Shown: in pieces, positions 34,782-44,358 of the stretch | Layout of the letters: each line of letters starts with the position of its first letter | Position numbering within the stretch: position 1 is the first letter of the stretch | Assembly (NCBI GenBank): GCA_021780225.1 | Contig: JAJXZF010000022.1 | Span: 1-55,031, forward strand | Length of the DNA stretch: 55,031 bases | From: Deltaproteobacteria bacterium | GTDB lineage: Bacteria > Desulfobacterota > Binatia > Binatales > Binataceae | Direction of reading: 5' to 3' | The notes under the pieces: model-generated | What the model saw: the letters and a program-made list of their open reading frames with translations, nothing else | Databases searched by the model: none | What the model was told of the DNA's origin: nothing | Position numbers and translations under genes: made by a program

Positions 34782-36053
34782 TTATTTAATCCGATGCGTC
34801 GGCGCTATCCGCTCGGCGCGCGCGAGGCCGCGGGTAACGGCGTCCTCGCCGAATCTGCGGGTAACGGCGTCGAGCGCCCGGTTCAACCTGATGTTGCGCG
34901 CGGCTGTATTCGCCGCCGCGGGATCGAACAGTCCCAACTGACGCGGATCGGAGCGTTCAAGGTTGTGCGCTTGAACGCCGGCGAGGCGGATTTTTTCGCC
35001 TTTGGCGGCGCGCGCGAGCAGGCTTCGCACCGCGCGCATAATCGCCGCGCCGTCATCGGTGGGACGGTCGAGGGAAAGACTGCGCGTCAGCAGCGGATAA
35101 CGGCCGCCGCCCAGCGGCCGCGCCAGTTTGAGCTTGAGAGTGATCGTGCGTGCGACGACCCGATCAGAGCGCAGGCGCCGTCCGAGGGCCTCCGCGTGCG
35201 CGATTAGCGCGCGCGCCAATTCGTCCGATCCGGCATCGAGATCGCGCTCGAAGGTGTTCTCCTCGCCGTAAGATTTCCGCTCCCAATCCGCGATTACCGG
35301 GCGCGGGTCGCGGCCAAGCGCAAGTTCCCGCAGATGCGGCCCGAACGAGCCGAACAGCGCACGCAGTTCGCCGGCGTCGCGACGGGCCAGATCGCCAATC
35401 AGGCGAATTCCCGCGCGATGCATCCGCTCGAGCGTGACCCGTCCGACGCCCCACAATCGTTCGACCGGCAGCGGCTCCAGAAACTGGCGCAAATCCTCCG
35501 GACCGATCGCCAGCAGGCCGTCGGGTTTGGACATGTCGCTCAAAATTTTCGCCGCCATCTTGACCGGCGCGACTCCGATCGACACGACCAGGCCGGTGCG
35601 TTCCAGCACGCGCCGCTTCAACGCCTGCGCGGCTTCGAGCGGCGGTCCCAGCAGACGCTCGGTTCCGGTCAAATCGATAAACGCCTCATCGAGCGAAAGC
35701 GGTTCGACAATCGGGCTGAAGTTCAGGAATATTTCACGAATCGTGCGTGAAATTTCGACGTATCGATCCATCCGGCCCGGCACGAATACGCCCTCGGGGC
35801 AAAGCCGGCGCGCCTCGACGGTGGGCATCGCCGAACGCACGCCGAAACGGCGCGCCTCATATGACGCTGAACTGACCACGCCGCGGTTCGATCCGCCGCC
35901 GACGATCACCGGCAGCCCGCGCAACGCGGGGTTGTCGAGCATCTCGACCGACGCATAGAAGGCGTCCATATCCGCGTGCGCGATCACGCGCCGAAGTTCC
36001 GGCGCGGCGCCGGATTCGGAAGTGGCGCGATCCTCATGTTCGGCCCGCGACAT
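34782..36053 (-). CDS. dinB: DNA polymerase IV (Y family)
   Basis: This 423-residue translesion polymerase has its first catalytic Asp in IAHADMDAFYASVEM (D28) and the paired acids D122-E123 in SLDEAFIDLTG. The steric and template segments RGVVSSASYEARRFGVRSAM and GVAPVKMAAKILSDMSKPDG are typical. QLGLF near residue 378 is a beta-clamp-binding motif, here about 45 residues before the end rather than at the tip. It is the last gene of the hem cluster direction, 36 nt after hemY. Confidence 0.95.
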   Translation of the reverse strand: MSRAEHEDRATSESGAAPELRRVIAHADMDAFYASVEMLDNPALRGLPVIVGGGSNRGVVSSASYEARRFGVRSAMPTVEARRLCPEGVFVPGRMDRYVEISRTIREIFLNFSPIVEPLSLDEAFIDLTGTERLLGPPLEAAQALKRRVLERTGLVVSIGVAPVKMAAKILSDMSKPDGLLAIGPEDLRQFLEPLPVERLWGVGRVTLERMHRAGIRLIGDLARRDAGELRALFGSFGPHLRELALGRDPRPVIADWERKSYGEENTFERDLDAGSDELARALIAHAEALGRRLRSDRVVARTITLKLKLARPLGGGRYPLLTRSLSLDRPTDDGAAIMRAVRSLLARAAKGEKIRLAGVQAHNLERSDPRQLGLFDPAAANTAARNIRLNRALDAVTRRFGEDAVTRGLARAERIAPTHRIK

Positions 36054-36089
36054 TGCGAATCGTCTCGTCAGGAATTATCGCACCAACAG

Positions 36090-37571
36090 CTACCGCGGCG
36101 CATCGCGTGAGGCGCCGGCCGGAACTTCGCGCGCAAGAAAAGCGGCGACCGCCTCGGCGGCGCGCTCGCCGCCGGCCACGCAATCGGGAATGCCCACTCC
36201 GCGCAGATAAGCGCCCGCCAACTCGAAGCCGGGAATCTGATCCGCCAGCGCTTCGATTTCGGCCACACGGTCGAGATGGCCGACGGCGTACTGCGGCATC
36301 GAATTCGGCCATCGGCGGACGAGCGTGAGCGACGGTTCCGCGCCCACGCCAAGCAGATCGCGCAATTCGTCGCGCGCCGCGGCGACCATTTCCGCATCGC
36401 TCAACGCCATCAAATCCCGATTCAACGCTCCGCCGATAAAGGCCCGCGCGAGCAGGGTTCCGGCAGGCGCGCGGCCGGGATATTTAAGACTCGTGAAACT
36501 CCCCGCGATTATCTTGCGCCGCTCGATCGCGGGCACGACGAAGCCGAAGCCCGCCGGCGCCTGCGGAAAATCCTCGGCGCGGTACGCCAGATTGACCACC
36601 GCCGCCGAAGCGTATTCGATCGCCGCCAGCTTCGCGCGCAACGCGGGAAACGCCTCGCCGAGCGCGCTCGCGGCGGCATACGCCGGCGCTGCCAGCACGA
36701 TTGCGTCCGCGCCGGACTCCGCGCCATCCGCGAACCGCAGCCGCCAGCGCCGCGGCCGGTTGCGGCCGGCGCCATCGGGAAGGATCGATACGACCGCGCG
36801 TTCCAATCGAATCGAATCCGCCATGCGGTCGGCCAGCTTCTCGACCAACCGGCCGGCTCCGCCGCGAAAACTCACGAACAGACTCCAGCGGGCGCCGCTT
36901 TCTCCGCGCGCCTCCGCCGCGCGCGCCCGCCCGGCCGCGCGCAGTCCGCGAATCACGCTGCCGTATTTGCGCTCCATCTCCACGAAACGCGGCAGCGTCG
37001 CGCCGATGCTGAGCAGTTCGGGATCGGCCGTGTAGATTCCTCCTGCCAGCGCCTGCGCGACCCGCGTCAGCGTCTCACCGCCGAGGCGCCGGCGCACGAA
37101 CGACGCCAGGCTTTCGTCGCCGCCGCCGCGCCGGCGCGGCAGCCACGGCTCCAGCGCGATGCGCAGTTTTCCGAGCGGACTGAACAGCGCGCTGCGCATC
37201 ACCGGCCCCATCCGCGACGGCGCAAGGAGCGAGAAGCCTTCGGGAATTTCAAGTAGCCGGCCGTTCCGAACGACGAAGGTCTTGCGAAACCGCTGGTCGG
37301 TGCCGACGATTTCGCCGCTCAGGCCGAGCCGTTCGGCGAGTTTCAGGGCCGCGGGCTTTTCGGAAAGGATCGAGTCGGCGCCGGTTTCGACTACGAAGCC
37401 GCCGCGCCGCACGGTTTCGAGCGCGCCGCCGAGCCGCTTGCCGCCTTCGCAAAGCTCGATCGCAAGCGGCAGTTTCCGCTCGAACGAAAGCTCGCGGAGC
37501 CGATTCGCGGCGCTGAGTCCGGCGATTCCGCCGCCGATTACAACAACCCGCGCCGACCGTTCTTCCGCCAT
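36090..37571 (-). CDS. hemY: Protoporphyrinogen oxidase (HemY/HemG type, FAD)
   Basis: This 493-residue oxygen-dependent protoporphyrinogen IX oxidase carries out the penultimate haem step. The FAD motif is VVVIGGGIAGLSAANRL, with LGGALETVRRGGFVVETGAD just after it. FVRRRLGGETLTRVAQALAG, then GIYTADPELLS, is a strong family signature. The C-terminal substrate/FAD part includes YAVGHLDRVAEIEALADQIP and ends in the GVGIPDCVAGGERAAEAV motif. I took ATG 37571; a TTG two codons earlier is possible. It follows hemH by 6 nt. Confidence 0.93.
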   Translation of the reverse strand: MAEERSARVVVIGGGIAGLSAANRLRELSFERKLPLAIELCEGGKRLGGALETVRRGGFVVETGADSILSEKPAALKLAERLGLSGEIVGTDQRFRKTFVVRNGRLLEIPEGFSLLAPSRMGPVMRSALFSPLGKLRIALEPWLPRRRGGGDESLASFVRRRLGGETLTRVAQALAGGIYTADPELLSIGATLPRFVEMERKYGSVIRGLRAAGRARAAEARGESGARWSLFVSFRGGAGRLVEKLADRMADSIRLERAVVSILPDGAGRNRPRRWRLRFADGAESGADAIVLAAPAYAAASALGEAFPALRAKLAAIEYASAAVVNLAYRAEDFPQAPAGFGFVVPAIERRKIIAGSFTSLKYPGRAPAGTLLARAFIGGALNRDLMALSDAEMVAAARDELRDLLGVGAEPSLTLVRRWPNSMPQYAVGHLDRVAEIEALADQIPGFELAGAYLRGVGIPDCVAGGERAAEAVAAFLAREVPAGASRDAPR

Positions 37572-37577
37572 CGCCAA

Positions 37578-38564
37578 CTACGCTTTCGTCCCGGCAATCA
37601 GATGCGCACGCGCCAGCGCCGCGATCAGTTCGATAAATTGCGGGTGGTCGCTCACGGTCGCCGCGCGCTCGAACGCGACCCCGGCGGAACGCGCCGTGCC
37701 GGCCGCTTCGATATCGAGGTCGTAGAGCACCTCGACGTGATCGCACAGAAATCCGATTGGAACGGCCACGGCCGCGCGGGCGCGCGTCGATCGCAACGCC
37801 TCGTTGACCTCAGGCTCCAGCCACGGCTCGCGCGGACCGCCGCTGCGGCTCTGGTACGCGATTCGCCATCGCGAGCGCCCCAGCGCCCCGGCGACGAGTT
37901 CGGCGGAGCGCTGAAGCTGGGTCACATAGGGCGACTCCGCCGCCATCCGCGCGGGAATACTGTGCGCGGTAAAAATCAATTCCGCTTCGTCACGAACGGT
38001 TGCGTCCAGACGGTCCAGCGCCGCCCGCGCGCGATCGGCCACCGCGGCGATAAAGCGCGGATCGTCGTGCCACGACGATGGATAGACCACTTCGGGCGGC
38101 GACGCTCCAATCCGCGCGCGAGCCTCCGCCACGTCGCGCTGGTAGCGCTCCCAACTCGCTTCGCATCGATGCGCCGCCAGGATGAAGCCGAAAACGCGCC
38201 GCGCCCCGCGCGCCGCCAGATCGCGCAGCGACGCTTCGATAAACGGCGGCGTGTTGCGCATCCCGACGACGATCGGCGCGCCGATCCCCGCTGCTTCCAG
38301 CTTCGCGCGCAGCGCCGCGGCCTGGCGAAACGTCAATTCGTTGTACGGCGAACGGCCGCCGAGCGATTCGTAGTGATGAACGACTTCCTCGTAGCGTTCG
38401 CGCGATACGGGGCGGCCTTGCAGCACGCGATCGAGAAACGGACGAATCTCGCCGGCCGACGACGGGCCGCCGAAACCGACGATCATCACCGCGTCGCAAA
38501 GCGGTCGCGCGCCGCCTTCGATTTCCATCTTCGGAATATCCGCTTGGGCCGGGCGCGCAGTCAT
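37578..38564 (-). CDS. hemH: Ferrochelatase
   Basis: This 328-residue enzyme inserts Fe(II) into protoporphyrin IX. It begins with VMIVGFGGPSSAGEIRPFL and carries the catalytic His in LIFTAHSIPARM and the metal-site Glu in the PIGFLCDHVEVLYDLDIEA region. The stretch YQSRSGGPREPWLEPEV is a strong signature. Its ATG overlaps the hemDE stop (ATGA), indicating translational coupling. Confidence 0.95.
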   Translation of the reverse strand: MTARPAQADIPKMEIEGGARPLCDAVMIVGFGGPSSAGEIRPFLDRVLQGRPVSRERYEEVVHHYESLGGRSPYNELTFRQAAALRAKLEAAGIGAPIVVGMRNTPPFIEASLRDLAARGARRVFGFILAAHRCEASWERYQRDVAEARARIGASPPEVVYPSSWHDDPRFIAAVADRARAALDRLDATVRDEAELIFTAHSIPARMAAESPYVTQLQRSAELVAGALGRSRWRIAYQSRSGGPREPWLEPEVNEALRSTRARAAVAVPIGFLCDHVEVLYDLDIEAAGTARSAGVAFERAATVSDHPQFIELIAALARAHLIAGTKA

Positions 38565-40543
38565 CGCGCGCTCAACTCGTGCACGATGTCAATCAACGCG
38601 CGCACGTTATCGACTGGAGTTTCAGGAAGGATGCCGTGGCCAAGGTTGAAAATATGGCCGGGACGGCCCGCCGCCGCGCGGAGTATCGCCCTGGCGCGCC
38701 GCCGAATCTCGCCAATATCGGCGAAGAGCGCGATCGGATCGAAATTTCCCTGCACGCCAACGTCCTCGCCCAACCGCGCCCATGCGTGCGCCAAATCGAC
38801 CCGCCAATCGACGCCGAAAACGTCGCCGCCCGCCTCGCGCATCGACTCCAGCAAACTCGCCGTGCCCGTGCCGAAATGAATCACCGGCGCGCCCGTTCTG
38901 ACCGCGGCGATCGTCGCGCGCGAATAGGGCAGCACATAGCGCCGATAATCGTCCGGCCCAAGGCATCCGACCCAGCTATCGAAGATTTGCACCAGGTCCG
39001 CGCCCGCCTCGATTTGAAGGTTCAAATATTCGCCGGTGACGCGGGCGATCATCGTCATGATACGGTCCCATAGGTCAGGCTGCGTGTACATCAGGGTTTT
39101 CGTCGCCTGATAGTTGCGCGAACCGCCGCCCTCGATCAGATATGAGGCGAGCGTGAAGGGCGCGCCGGCGAAGCCGATTATCGGTTTGGAATCGCCGAGC
39201 GACCGCCGCGTGATTTTGATCGCGTCGCCGACAAAAGCCAGCGCCTGCGCCGAGGCCAGCGGCGCGGCGCGATCGAGATCGGCAACGCGCCGAACCGGAC
39301 GATCGATAATCGGCCCGTCGCCCTTTTCGTAGTGCAGCCCGACGTTCAGCGGCAGCAACGGCAGCAGGATGTCGGCAAAAATTATCGCGGCGTCAACGTT
39401 CAATCGCTCGACCGCGGTAACCGTCACCTCGGCCGCCAATTCCGGCCGCTGGCACATCTCGAGAAACGAATGGCGCTCGCGGACACGCCGGTATTCCGGC
39501 ATGTAGCGGCCCGCCTGCCGCATCAGCCATATGGGAGTGTACGCCGACGGTTCGCGCCGGCACGCTTGCAGAATCGGATGGCCGGGGCGCGCATAGCACG
39601 GACCTGGATTTTTCACGCCACCCTCTGACGCAGGTTCTGGCGCCGCCGCTACCCGCGCGCCAGCCAAGGCGGCCATTGGTTTCCGTTCAACGATCGCCGG
39701 AGCCTGCGCCGCCGCCGCTTTGACCAAATGTCCAAGCTTGGGATGCTCCGGTTCGAAGTCCGGCTCGATTCCGCGGGCGCGCAATTCCGCCGAACAGATA
39801 GGACCGATCGATCCGACCGCCGCACGATTCAATCCCTCGCGCAATCCGGGAAGTACGCCGTCATCGGCCGCCTGACGCATCAGGTTGGCGATCTGAATCG
39901 AGCTGGTAAAGAGCACGCAGTCGGCCTGCTTGGCGACGATCGTGCGAATCGCGGCGCGCAAAGGCTCTCGATCCGCGGGCAAGGTCCATCGGTAAACCGG
40001 CACGGCCGTGACGATCGCGCCCCGCGCCTCGAGCGCCTCGCATAGATCGCGATTCGCCGCTCCATACTCCTGAATCGCGATACGGCGCCCTGCAAGCTCA
40101 GCGAGCCTATCGACGGCCGCAAGAAGTTCGCGCCAGGTGTTCGGCTCCGGAACGTTGAGCGTAGATTCGACGCCCAGCTCCCGCAGCGCGGCGACCGGCT
40201 TTGGCCCCCGCGCCACAGTCGTCACGCCCCGCAGCGCCGCGACCAAATCTTCCCGCCTATAACGTCGCTCGAGCAGCCGGAACAATTCGCGCACACCGAC
40301 GCCGGTGAGGAAAACAACGAGATCGAATTCGCCCGCGAGCAGGTGCGCGGCGAATTCAAACGCCGCCGGATTGTCCTCGATCGGCGCCTCGGCCATCGCC
40401 GGCGCGACCGTCGCACACCCGCCAAACCGTTCGATAAGCGTGCGCGTCTCGGCCGCCATCCGGCTCTCAAACGCGATCACGCGCAGACCGCCGAATCCGC
40501 CGCCCGTCTCATCGTGCGCTGTGGAATCGATCATTAATTTCAT
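38561..40543 (-). CDS. Fused uroporphyrinogen-III synthase / uroporphyrinogen decarboxylase
   Basis: This 660-residue two-enzyme fusion has residues about 15-285 as HemD (uroporphyrinogen-III synthase), with VVFLTGVGVRELFRLLERRY, GRRIAIQEYGAANRDLCEAL and LFTSSIQIANLMRQAADDG. An Ala/Pro-rich linker covers about 286-325. Residues about 326-660 are HemE (uroporphyrinogen decarboxylase), with WLMRQAGRYMPEYRRVRERH, FADILLPLLPLNVGL, GFAGAPFTLASYLIEGGGSR and FNLGHGILPETPVDNV. The fusion would make uroporphyrinogen III and decarboxylate it to coproporphyrinogen III in one protein. hemH and hemY follow directly. Confidence 0.93.
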   Translation of the reverse strand: MKLMIDSTAHDETGGGFGGLRVIAFESRMAAETRTLIERFGGCATVAPAMAEAPIEDNPAAFEFAAHLLAGEFDLVVFLTGVGVRELFRLLERRYRREDLVAALRGVTTVARGPKPVAALRELGVESTLNVPEPNTWRELLAAVDRLAELAGRRIAIQEYGAANRDLCEALEARGAIVTAVPVYRWTLPADREPLRAAIRTIVAKQADCVLFTSSIQIANLMRQAADDGVLPGLREGLNRAAVGSIGPICSAELRARGIEPDFEPEHPKLGHLVKAAAAQAPAIVERKPMAALAGARVAAAPEPASEGGVKNPGPCYARPGHPILQACRREPSAYTPIWLMRQAGRYMPEYRRVRERHSFLEMCQRPELAAEVTVTAVERLNVDAAIIFADILLPLLPLNVGLHYEKGDGPIIDRPVRRVADLDRAAPLASAQALAFVGDAIKITRRSLGDSKPIIGFAGAPFTLASYLIEGGGSRNYQATKTLMYTQPDLWDRIMTMIARVTGEYLNLQIEAGADLVQIFDSWVGCLGPDDYRRYVLPYSRATIAAVRTGAPVIHFGTGTASLLESMREAGGDVFGVDWRVDLAHAWARLGEDVGVQGNFDPIALFADIGEIRRRARAILRAAAGRPGHIFNLGHGILPETPVDNVRALIDIVHELSAR

Positions 40544-40595
40544 CCCGCATTCCGCATGTAACGGAACGCCTCCCCGGTCTCCCTGTTATGAGTCG

Positions 40596-40601
40596 ATTAT
40601 A
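40596..40601 (-). promoter_or_regulatory. Consensus -10 box for the hem cluster
   Basis: A perfect TATAAT on the minus strand lies about 50 nt before the hemDE start, in the divergent gap with the enoyl-CoA hydratase gene. No good -35 hexamer is visible at 16-19 nt, so an activator may be needed, or the match may be chance. Confidence 0.4.
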
Positions 40602-40744
40602 TGATGACGCGAAACCTTTCGCGCTATTGATATTGCGAATCCGGAGCGGCTGCGACGGCGCGCCATCCCCGCGGAAGCTTCCGCGCTTTTGGCAAGCCCG
40701 GCACCGCTATGTTACGACTTCGCGGCGGAGGTCGCTGAAATATC

Positions 40745-41542
40745 ATGAGCGAACCCGTGGTTCTGATCGACAAGTCCGACGGAGTCGCCGTCGTCACCCT
40801 CAACCGGCCTGAAAAACTCAACGCCCTCAATCGCGAACTGCGCGGCTCATTCTGCCGCGCGATGGCCGCGCTGCGGGAGGACCCCGAGGCGGGCGTGGTG
40901 ATTATCACGGGCGCCGGCCGGGCGTTTTGCGCCGGACTCGACCTGCGCGAACTTGGAGCGGATTCCAGCCGCGAGAGCGGCGCGCTGGCGCGCGACGGCT
41001 CGGCGGTCAATTTCATCACGGTGATCGAGAATATGAAGGTCCCCGTAATCGCGGCGGTCAACGGCTTCGCGGTGACCGGCGGTTTCGAGCTGGCGCTCGC
41101 TTGCGACATGATCGTCGCCGCCGAAAACGCGCAATTCGCGGATACCCACGCCCGCGTCGGCGTGATGCCGGGCGGCGGGATGACCGCGCGGCTGCCGCGC
41201 GCCGTCGGCGTCCGCAAAGCCAAAGAGATGTCGCTGACCGGAAATTATTTGACCGCCCGCGAGGCCGAGCGGATGGGTCTGGTCAATCGCGTAACGCCAA
41301 ACGGCGAGGCTCTGAATGAAGCGCGCGTGCTGGCGGCGCAAATCCTGAGCGCCAACCAGGCCGTGGTCCGCGAACTCAAGCAGCTCTACGACAAGACCAC
41401 GCGATCCTCGCTGGGCGAAGCGATCGAACTCGAGCAGGAGGCTTTCCGCGCCTTCAATTCGCGCGCGAACCTCAAAGACTTCGACCAGCAACGCGCGGCC
41501 GTGATGGAACGCGGACGGGCGCAATCGGGACCACGCAAATGA
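40745..41542 (+). CDS. Enoyl-CoA hydratase/isomerase family protein
   Basis: This 265-residue crotonase-fold enzyme has the CoA-binding/oxyanion motifs GRAFCAGLDLREL and AVNGFAVTGGFELALACDMI; the latter holds the first catalytic Glu. The second classical Glu position (LPEIKLG in canonical hydratases) reads FADTHARVGVMPGGG, as in many broad-family members. The reaction may therefore be hydratase, isomerase or another crotonase chemistry. It overlaps the next gene by 4 nt (ATGA). Confidence 0.88.
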   Translation: MSEPVVLIDKSDGVAVVTLNRPEKLNALNRELRGSFCRAMAALREDPEAGVVIITGAGRAFCAGLDLRELGADSSRESGALARDGSAVNFITVIENMKVPVIAAVNGFAVTGGFELALACDMIVAAENAQFADTHARVGVMPGGGMTARLPRAVGVRKAKEMSLTGNYLTAREAERMGLVNRVTPNGEALNEARVLAAQILSANQAVVRELKQLYDKTTRSSLGEAIELEQEAFRAFNSRANLKDFDQQRAAVMERGRAQSGPRK

Positions 41543-42390
41543 ATAGCGTGATTGACATGAAAGAAAACCTGCGGCGGACCTTGAAAGTTCGATCGGCGAC
41601 AGCGCTTGCCGCGCTCGCGATGTTCGCTTTGATGGCCGCGGCGCCGAATCGTGCGCGCGCCGCATCCGGTCGTGCAAAGATCATTCATGAATCCGCGATA
41701 CCGGCGGCGAAGATTCCGGCGTACCTCACCGCGGCGATCGATTCGCCGGATCGGCCGGCTGCCGACCGTGCGCTCGACGAATCGCGCAAGCCGGCCCAGA
41801 CGATGGCGTTCTTTGGCGTCAAGCCCGGAATGCGCGTGGCGGACCTGTGGGCGGGCGGTGGATATACGACCGAACTGCTCGCGCGCATCGTCGGGCCAAG
41901 CGGCAAAGTCTATTCGCAGAACGGTCCCTTTCCGGAGAAATTCAAGAAGAACGAAACGCTGTGGCAAAGCCGGCTGAAAGAGCCGGGGATGTCGAACGTT
42001 GTCGAAATCAAGAAGCCGTTCGGCGCGCCGGAGCTTCTGCCGGTGGCGCCGGGTTCGCTCGACGCGGTCTTCATCAATCTCAACTACCACGATCTGTTTA
42101 ATATCGGCGCCGATCCCGCGACGTTGAACGCGACCGTTTTCAAAGCGCTCAAGCCCGGCGGCATCTACGCAATCGTTGACAACAGCGCGAAGCCCGGCGC
42201 CGGCGTGAGCGAGACCAAAACCCTCCATCGCATCGGCGAAGCGACTCTCGTCAAGCAGGTCGAAGCGGCGGGCTTCAGGCTTGCTGCGACCTCCAACGTT
42301 CTGCGCAATCCCAAAGATCCGCGCACCGAGCCGTTCTGGAAGATGAACCATACGCAGGATCGTTTTGTCTTGAAGTTCGTCAAGCCGTGA
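41539..42390 (+). CDS. Predicted exported SAM-methyltransferase-like protein
   Basis: This 283-residue protein has a Sec-type signal (residues about 14-42: TALAALAMFALMAAAPNRAR then A-S), followed by a class I methyltransferase-like Rossmann domain. Motif I is MRVADLWAGGGYTTELLARI, motif IV is LDAVFINLNYHDLF and motif V/VI is LKPGGIYAIVDNSAKPG. This is a known group of predicted methyltransferases that carry signal peptides. How they obtain SAM outside the cytoplasm is unclear, so the true activity is open. It is translationally coupled to the upstream hydratase gene. Confidence 0.8.
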   Translation: MNSVIDMKENLRRTLKVRSATALAALAMFALMAAAPNRARAASGRAKIIHESAIPAAKIPAYLTAAIDSPDRPAADRALDESRKPAQTMAFFGVKPGMRVADLWAGGGYTTELLARIVGPSGKVYSQNGPFPEKFKKNETLWQSRLKEPGMSNVVEIKKPFGAPELLPVAPGSLDAVFINLNYHDLFNIGADPATLNATVFKALKPGGIYAIVDNSAKPGAGVSETKTLHRIGEATLVKQVEAAGFRLAATSNVLRNPKDPRTEPFWKMNHTQDRFVLKFVKP

Positions 42391-42430
42391 TTGCGATGGA
42401 ACCCGGCGAACCGTCAGCGAGGAAGACCAA

Positions 42431-43318
42431 ATGAAAATCGGATTATTGGCGGCCGGCCTGATGCAGGGAGCGCAGCCCGACTATCTGCGCACGATGGCGC
42501 GCGAGGTCGAACGGCTCGGCTTCGGCACGCTCTGGGCGCCCGAGCACGTCGTGCTCTTCGACGCCTATAACGAATCGAAATACCCGTACTCCGCCGACGG
42601 CGCCTTTGCGACCGCCGCCGACGCCGACTGGATGGACCCGTTTATCGCGCTGACATGGGCCGCCGCTCACTCCAAACGGATTCGGCTCGCCACCGGCATA
42701 TGTCTCGTGCCGGAGCACAACCCGCTCGAACTCGCGAAGGCGATCGCCAGCGTCGATCGGCTGAGCGGCGGACGTTTCGCGCTCGGCGTGGGCATCGGAT
42801 GGTCGTCGGAAGAATTCAAAGCGCTCGGCATCTCCTTCGAGCGCCGCGCCCAACGCACGCGCGAATATATCGACGTGATGCGGCGGCTGTGGAGCGAAGC
42901 GCGGACGACGTATCACGGCGAATTCGTCAATTTCGACGGAGCGCGCAGTTATCCCAAACCGGCGCAGGGCGGCCGCGTGCCGATTATCTTCGGCGGGGAA
43001 AGCGGTCCGGCGTTGCGCCGCGTCGCCGAAATCGGCAACGGATGGTTCGGTTTCAATCTCACGCCCGACACGGCCAAGGCGAAGGTCGCGCGCCTGCATG
43101 CGCTGCTCAAGGAAAACGGCCGCGCTCCGGCCGACGTCGAGATTATCGCGGCGCCCTATACGCAGCCGGTCGCGCCCAAGGATCTAAAGGGCTACCACGA
43201 GGCTGGCGTGAGCGAAATCGTGCGGACCTTCCGGATGCCCGAGCGCGAGGCCGATCTGCCCAAGGCGCTCGAGGCAATGGCGCGCGAGTGGGTGGAGCCC
43301 GCCGCTAAACTGGGATAG
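42431..43318 (+). CDS. LLM-class (F420-type) flavin-dependent oxidoreductase
   Basis: This 295-residue luciferase-like TIM-barrel protein contains LGFGTLWAPEHVVLFD, GICLVPEHNPLELAKAIASV and the signature LSGGRFALGVGIGWSSEEFK, then RVPIIFGGESGPALRRVAEI. That layout is typical of TIGR03619-type F420-dependent enzymes, though FMN use is possible. AGGAAGA lies 5-11 nt before the ATG. The substrate is unknown; the cluster with a hydratase suggests lipid or acyl-CoA chemistry. Confidence 0.87.
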   Translation: MKIGLLAAGLMQGAQPDYLRTMAREVERLGFGTLWAPEHVVLFDAYNESKYPYSADGAFATAADADWMDPFIALTWAAAHSKRIRLATGICLVPEHNPLELAKAIASVDRLSGGRFALGVGIGWSSEEFKALGISFERRAQRTREYIDVMRRLWSEARTTYHGEFVNFDGARSYPKPAQGGRVPIIFGGESGPALRRVAEIGNGWFGFNLTPDTAKAKVARLHALLKENGRAPADVEIIAAPYTQPVAPKDLKGYHEAGVSEIVRTFRMPEREADLPKALEAMAREWVEPAAKLG

Positions 43319-43359
43319 TGCGAACGCGCGGCGCCGCTTTGAAAACGGCGCCGCGTCAA

Positions 43360-44280
43360 TTACCGCGCGAGGATTTCGCGCGCGCGCTTGAGGTCGGACG
43401 CGATTTGCGCCGCCAGCGCGTCCGCCGAATCGAACTTGCGCTCGGGCCGGATTCGTTCGATAAGTTCCAGCCGCACCTCGACTCCGTAAATGTCGCGATC
43501 GAAATCGAAAACGTGCGCCTCGATCGTGCGTTCCGGCTCCGCGAAGGTCGGACGCATCCCGATATTCGTGATCGACGCATAGGCGCCGTCGTCGAAAACC
43601 AGCCGCGTCGCATAAACGCCATCCGGCGGCAGGCATTCCGTCCGGCTCTGGATATTCGCGGTCGGAAATCCGATTTTCCGTCCTCGCTCGCGCCCGTGAA
43701 CGACCGCGCCGCGCAGAAAATGCGGCCGGCCCAGCAGCTTCGCTGCGGCCGGCATATCGCCCGCCGCGATCGCCTCGCGAATCCGCGACGAACTGACCTC
43801 CATCCCCGCGACTTTCACGGGGCCGACCACGCGCACCGCGAGGCCCATCTCGGCGCCCAACGCGCGCATCGCCTCGGCGTTGCCGGCGCGATTGTGGCCG
43901 AAGCTCACGCTGTGTCCAACGACCACCCCGCGCGCGCCGACCCGCTTAATCAGATAATCGCGCACGAAATCGCGCGGCTCGACCATGCTGAACGCGCGCG
44001 AAAATTCGATCACCAGCACCGCGTCGATGCCCGACACGCGCAGGAATTCAAGCTTGTCCTCCGGCGTCATGATCAACCGCGGCGCGCGCTGCGGCGCGAG
44101 CACTTTCGCCGGATTCGGATCGAACGTCAGCGCGAAAGCGGCTCCGCGATGCGGCCGCGCCAGCTCGATCGCCGTGCGCAGTATCTCCTGATGGCCCATG
44201 TGAACGCCGTCGAAATTGCCCAGCGCCGCCACGGGCCACGGATGCGGCTTGAGCGCGGCGAGGTCGCGGATTATTTCCAT
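43360..44280 (-). CDS. ribF: Bifunctional riboflavin kinase / FAD synthetase
   Basis: This 306-residue enzyme makes FMN and then FAD. The N-terminal nucleotidyltransferase domain (about 1-175) has AALGNFDGVHMGHQEILRTA and SSSRIREAIAAGDMPAAAKL. The C-terminal riboflavin kinase domain has GRPHFLRGAVVHGRERGRKI and FPTANI, then NIGMRPTF. Length is normal. It lies 78 nt downstream of cpoB. Confidence 0.95.
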   Translation of the reverse strand: MEIIRDLAALKPHPWPVAALGNFDGVHMGHQEILRTAIELARPHRGAAFALTFDPNPAKVLAPQRAPRLIMTPEDKLEFLRVSGIDAVLVIEFSRAFSMVEPRDFVRDYLIKRVGARGVVVGHSVSFGHNRAGNAEAMRALGAEMGLAVRVVGPVKVAGMEVSSSRIREAIAAGDMPAAAKLLGRPHFLRGAVVHGRERGRKIGFPTANIQSRTECLPPDGVYATRLVFDDGAYASITNIGMRPTFAEPERTIEAHVFDFDRDIYGVEVRLELIERIRPERKFDSADALAAQIASDLKRAREILAR

Positions 44281-44358
44281 CGCATCGCCGCCTTTCGCTC
44301 CGTGCTCGCCGGCATCGGCTTGCCGCTCGCGCCCCTCATCGAATGACCCGGCATGCGC

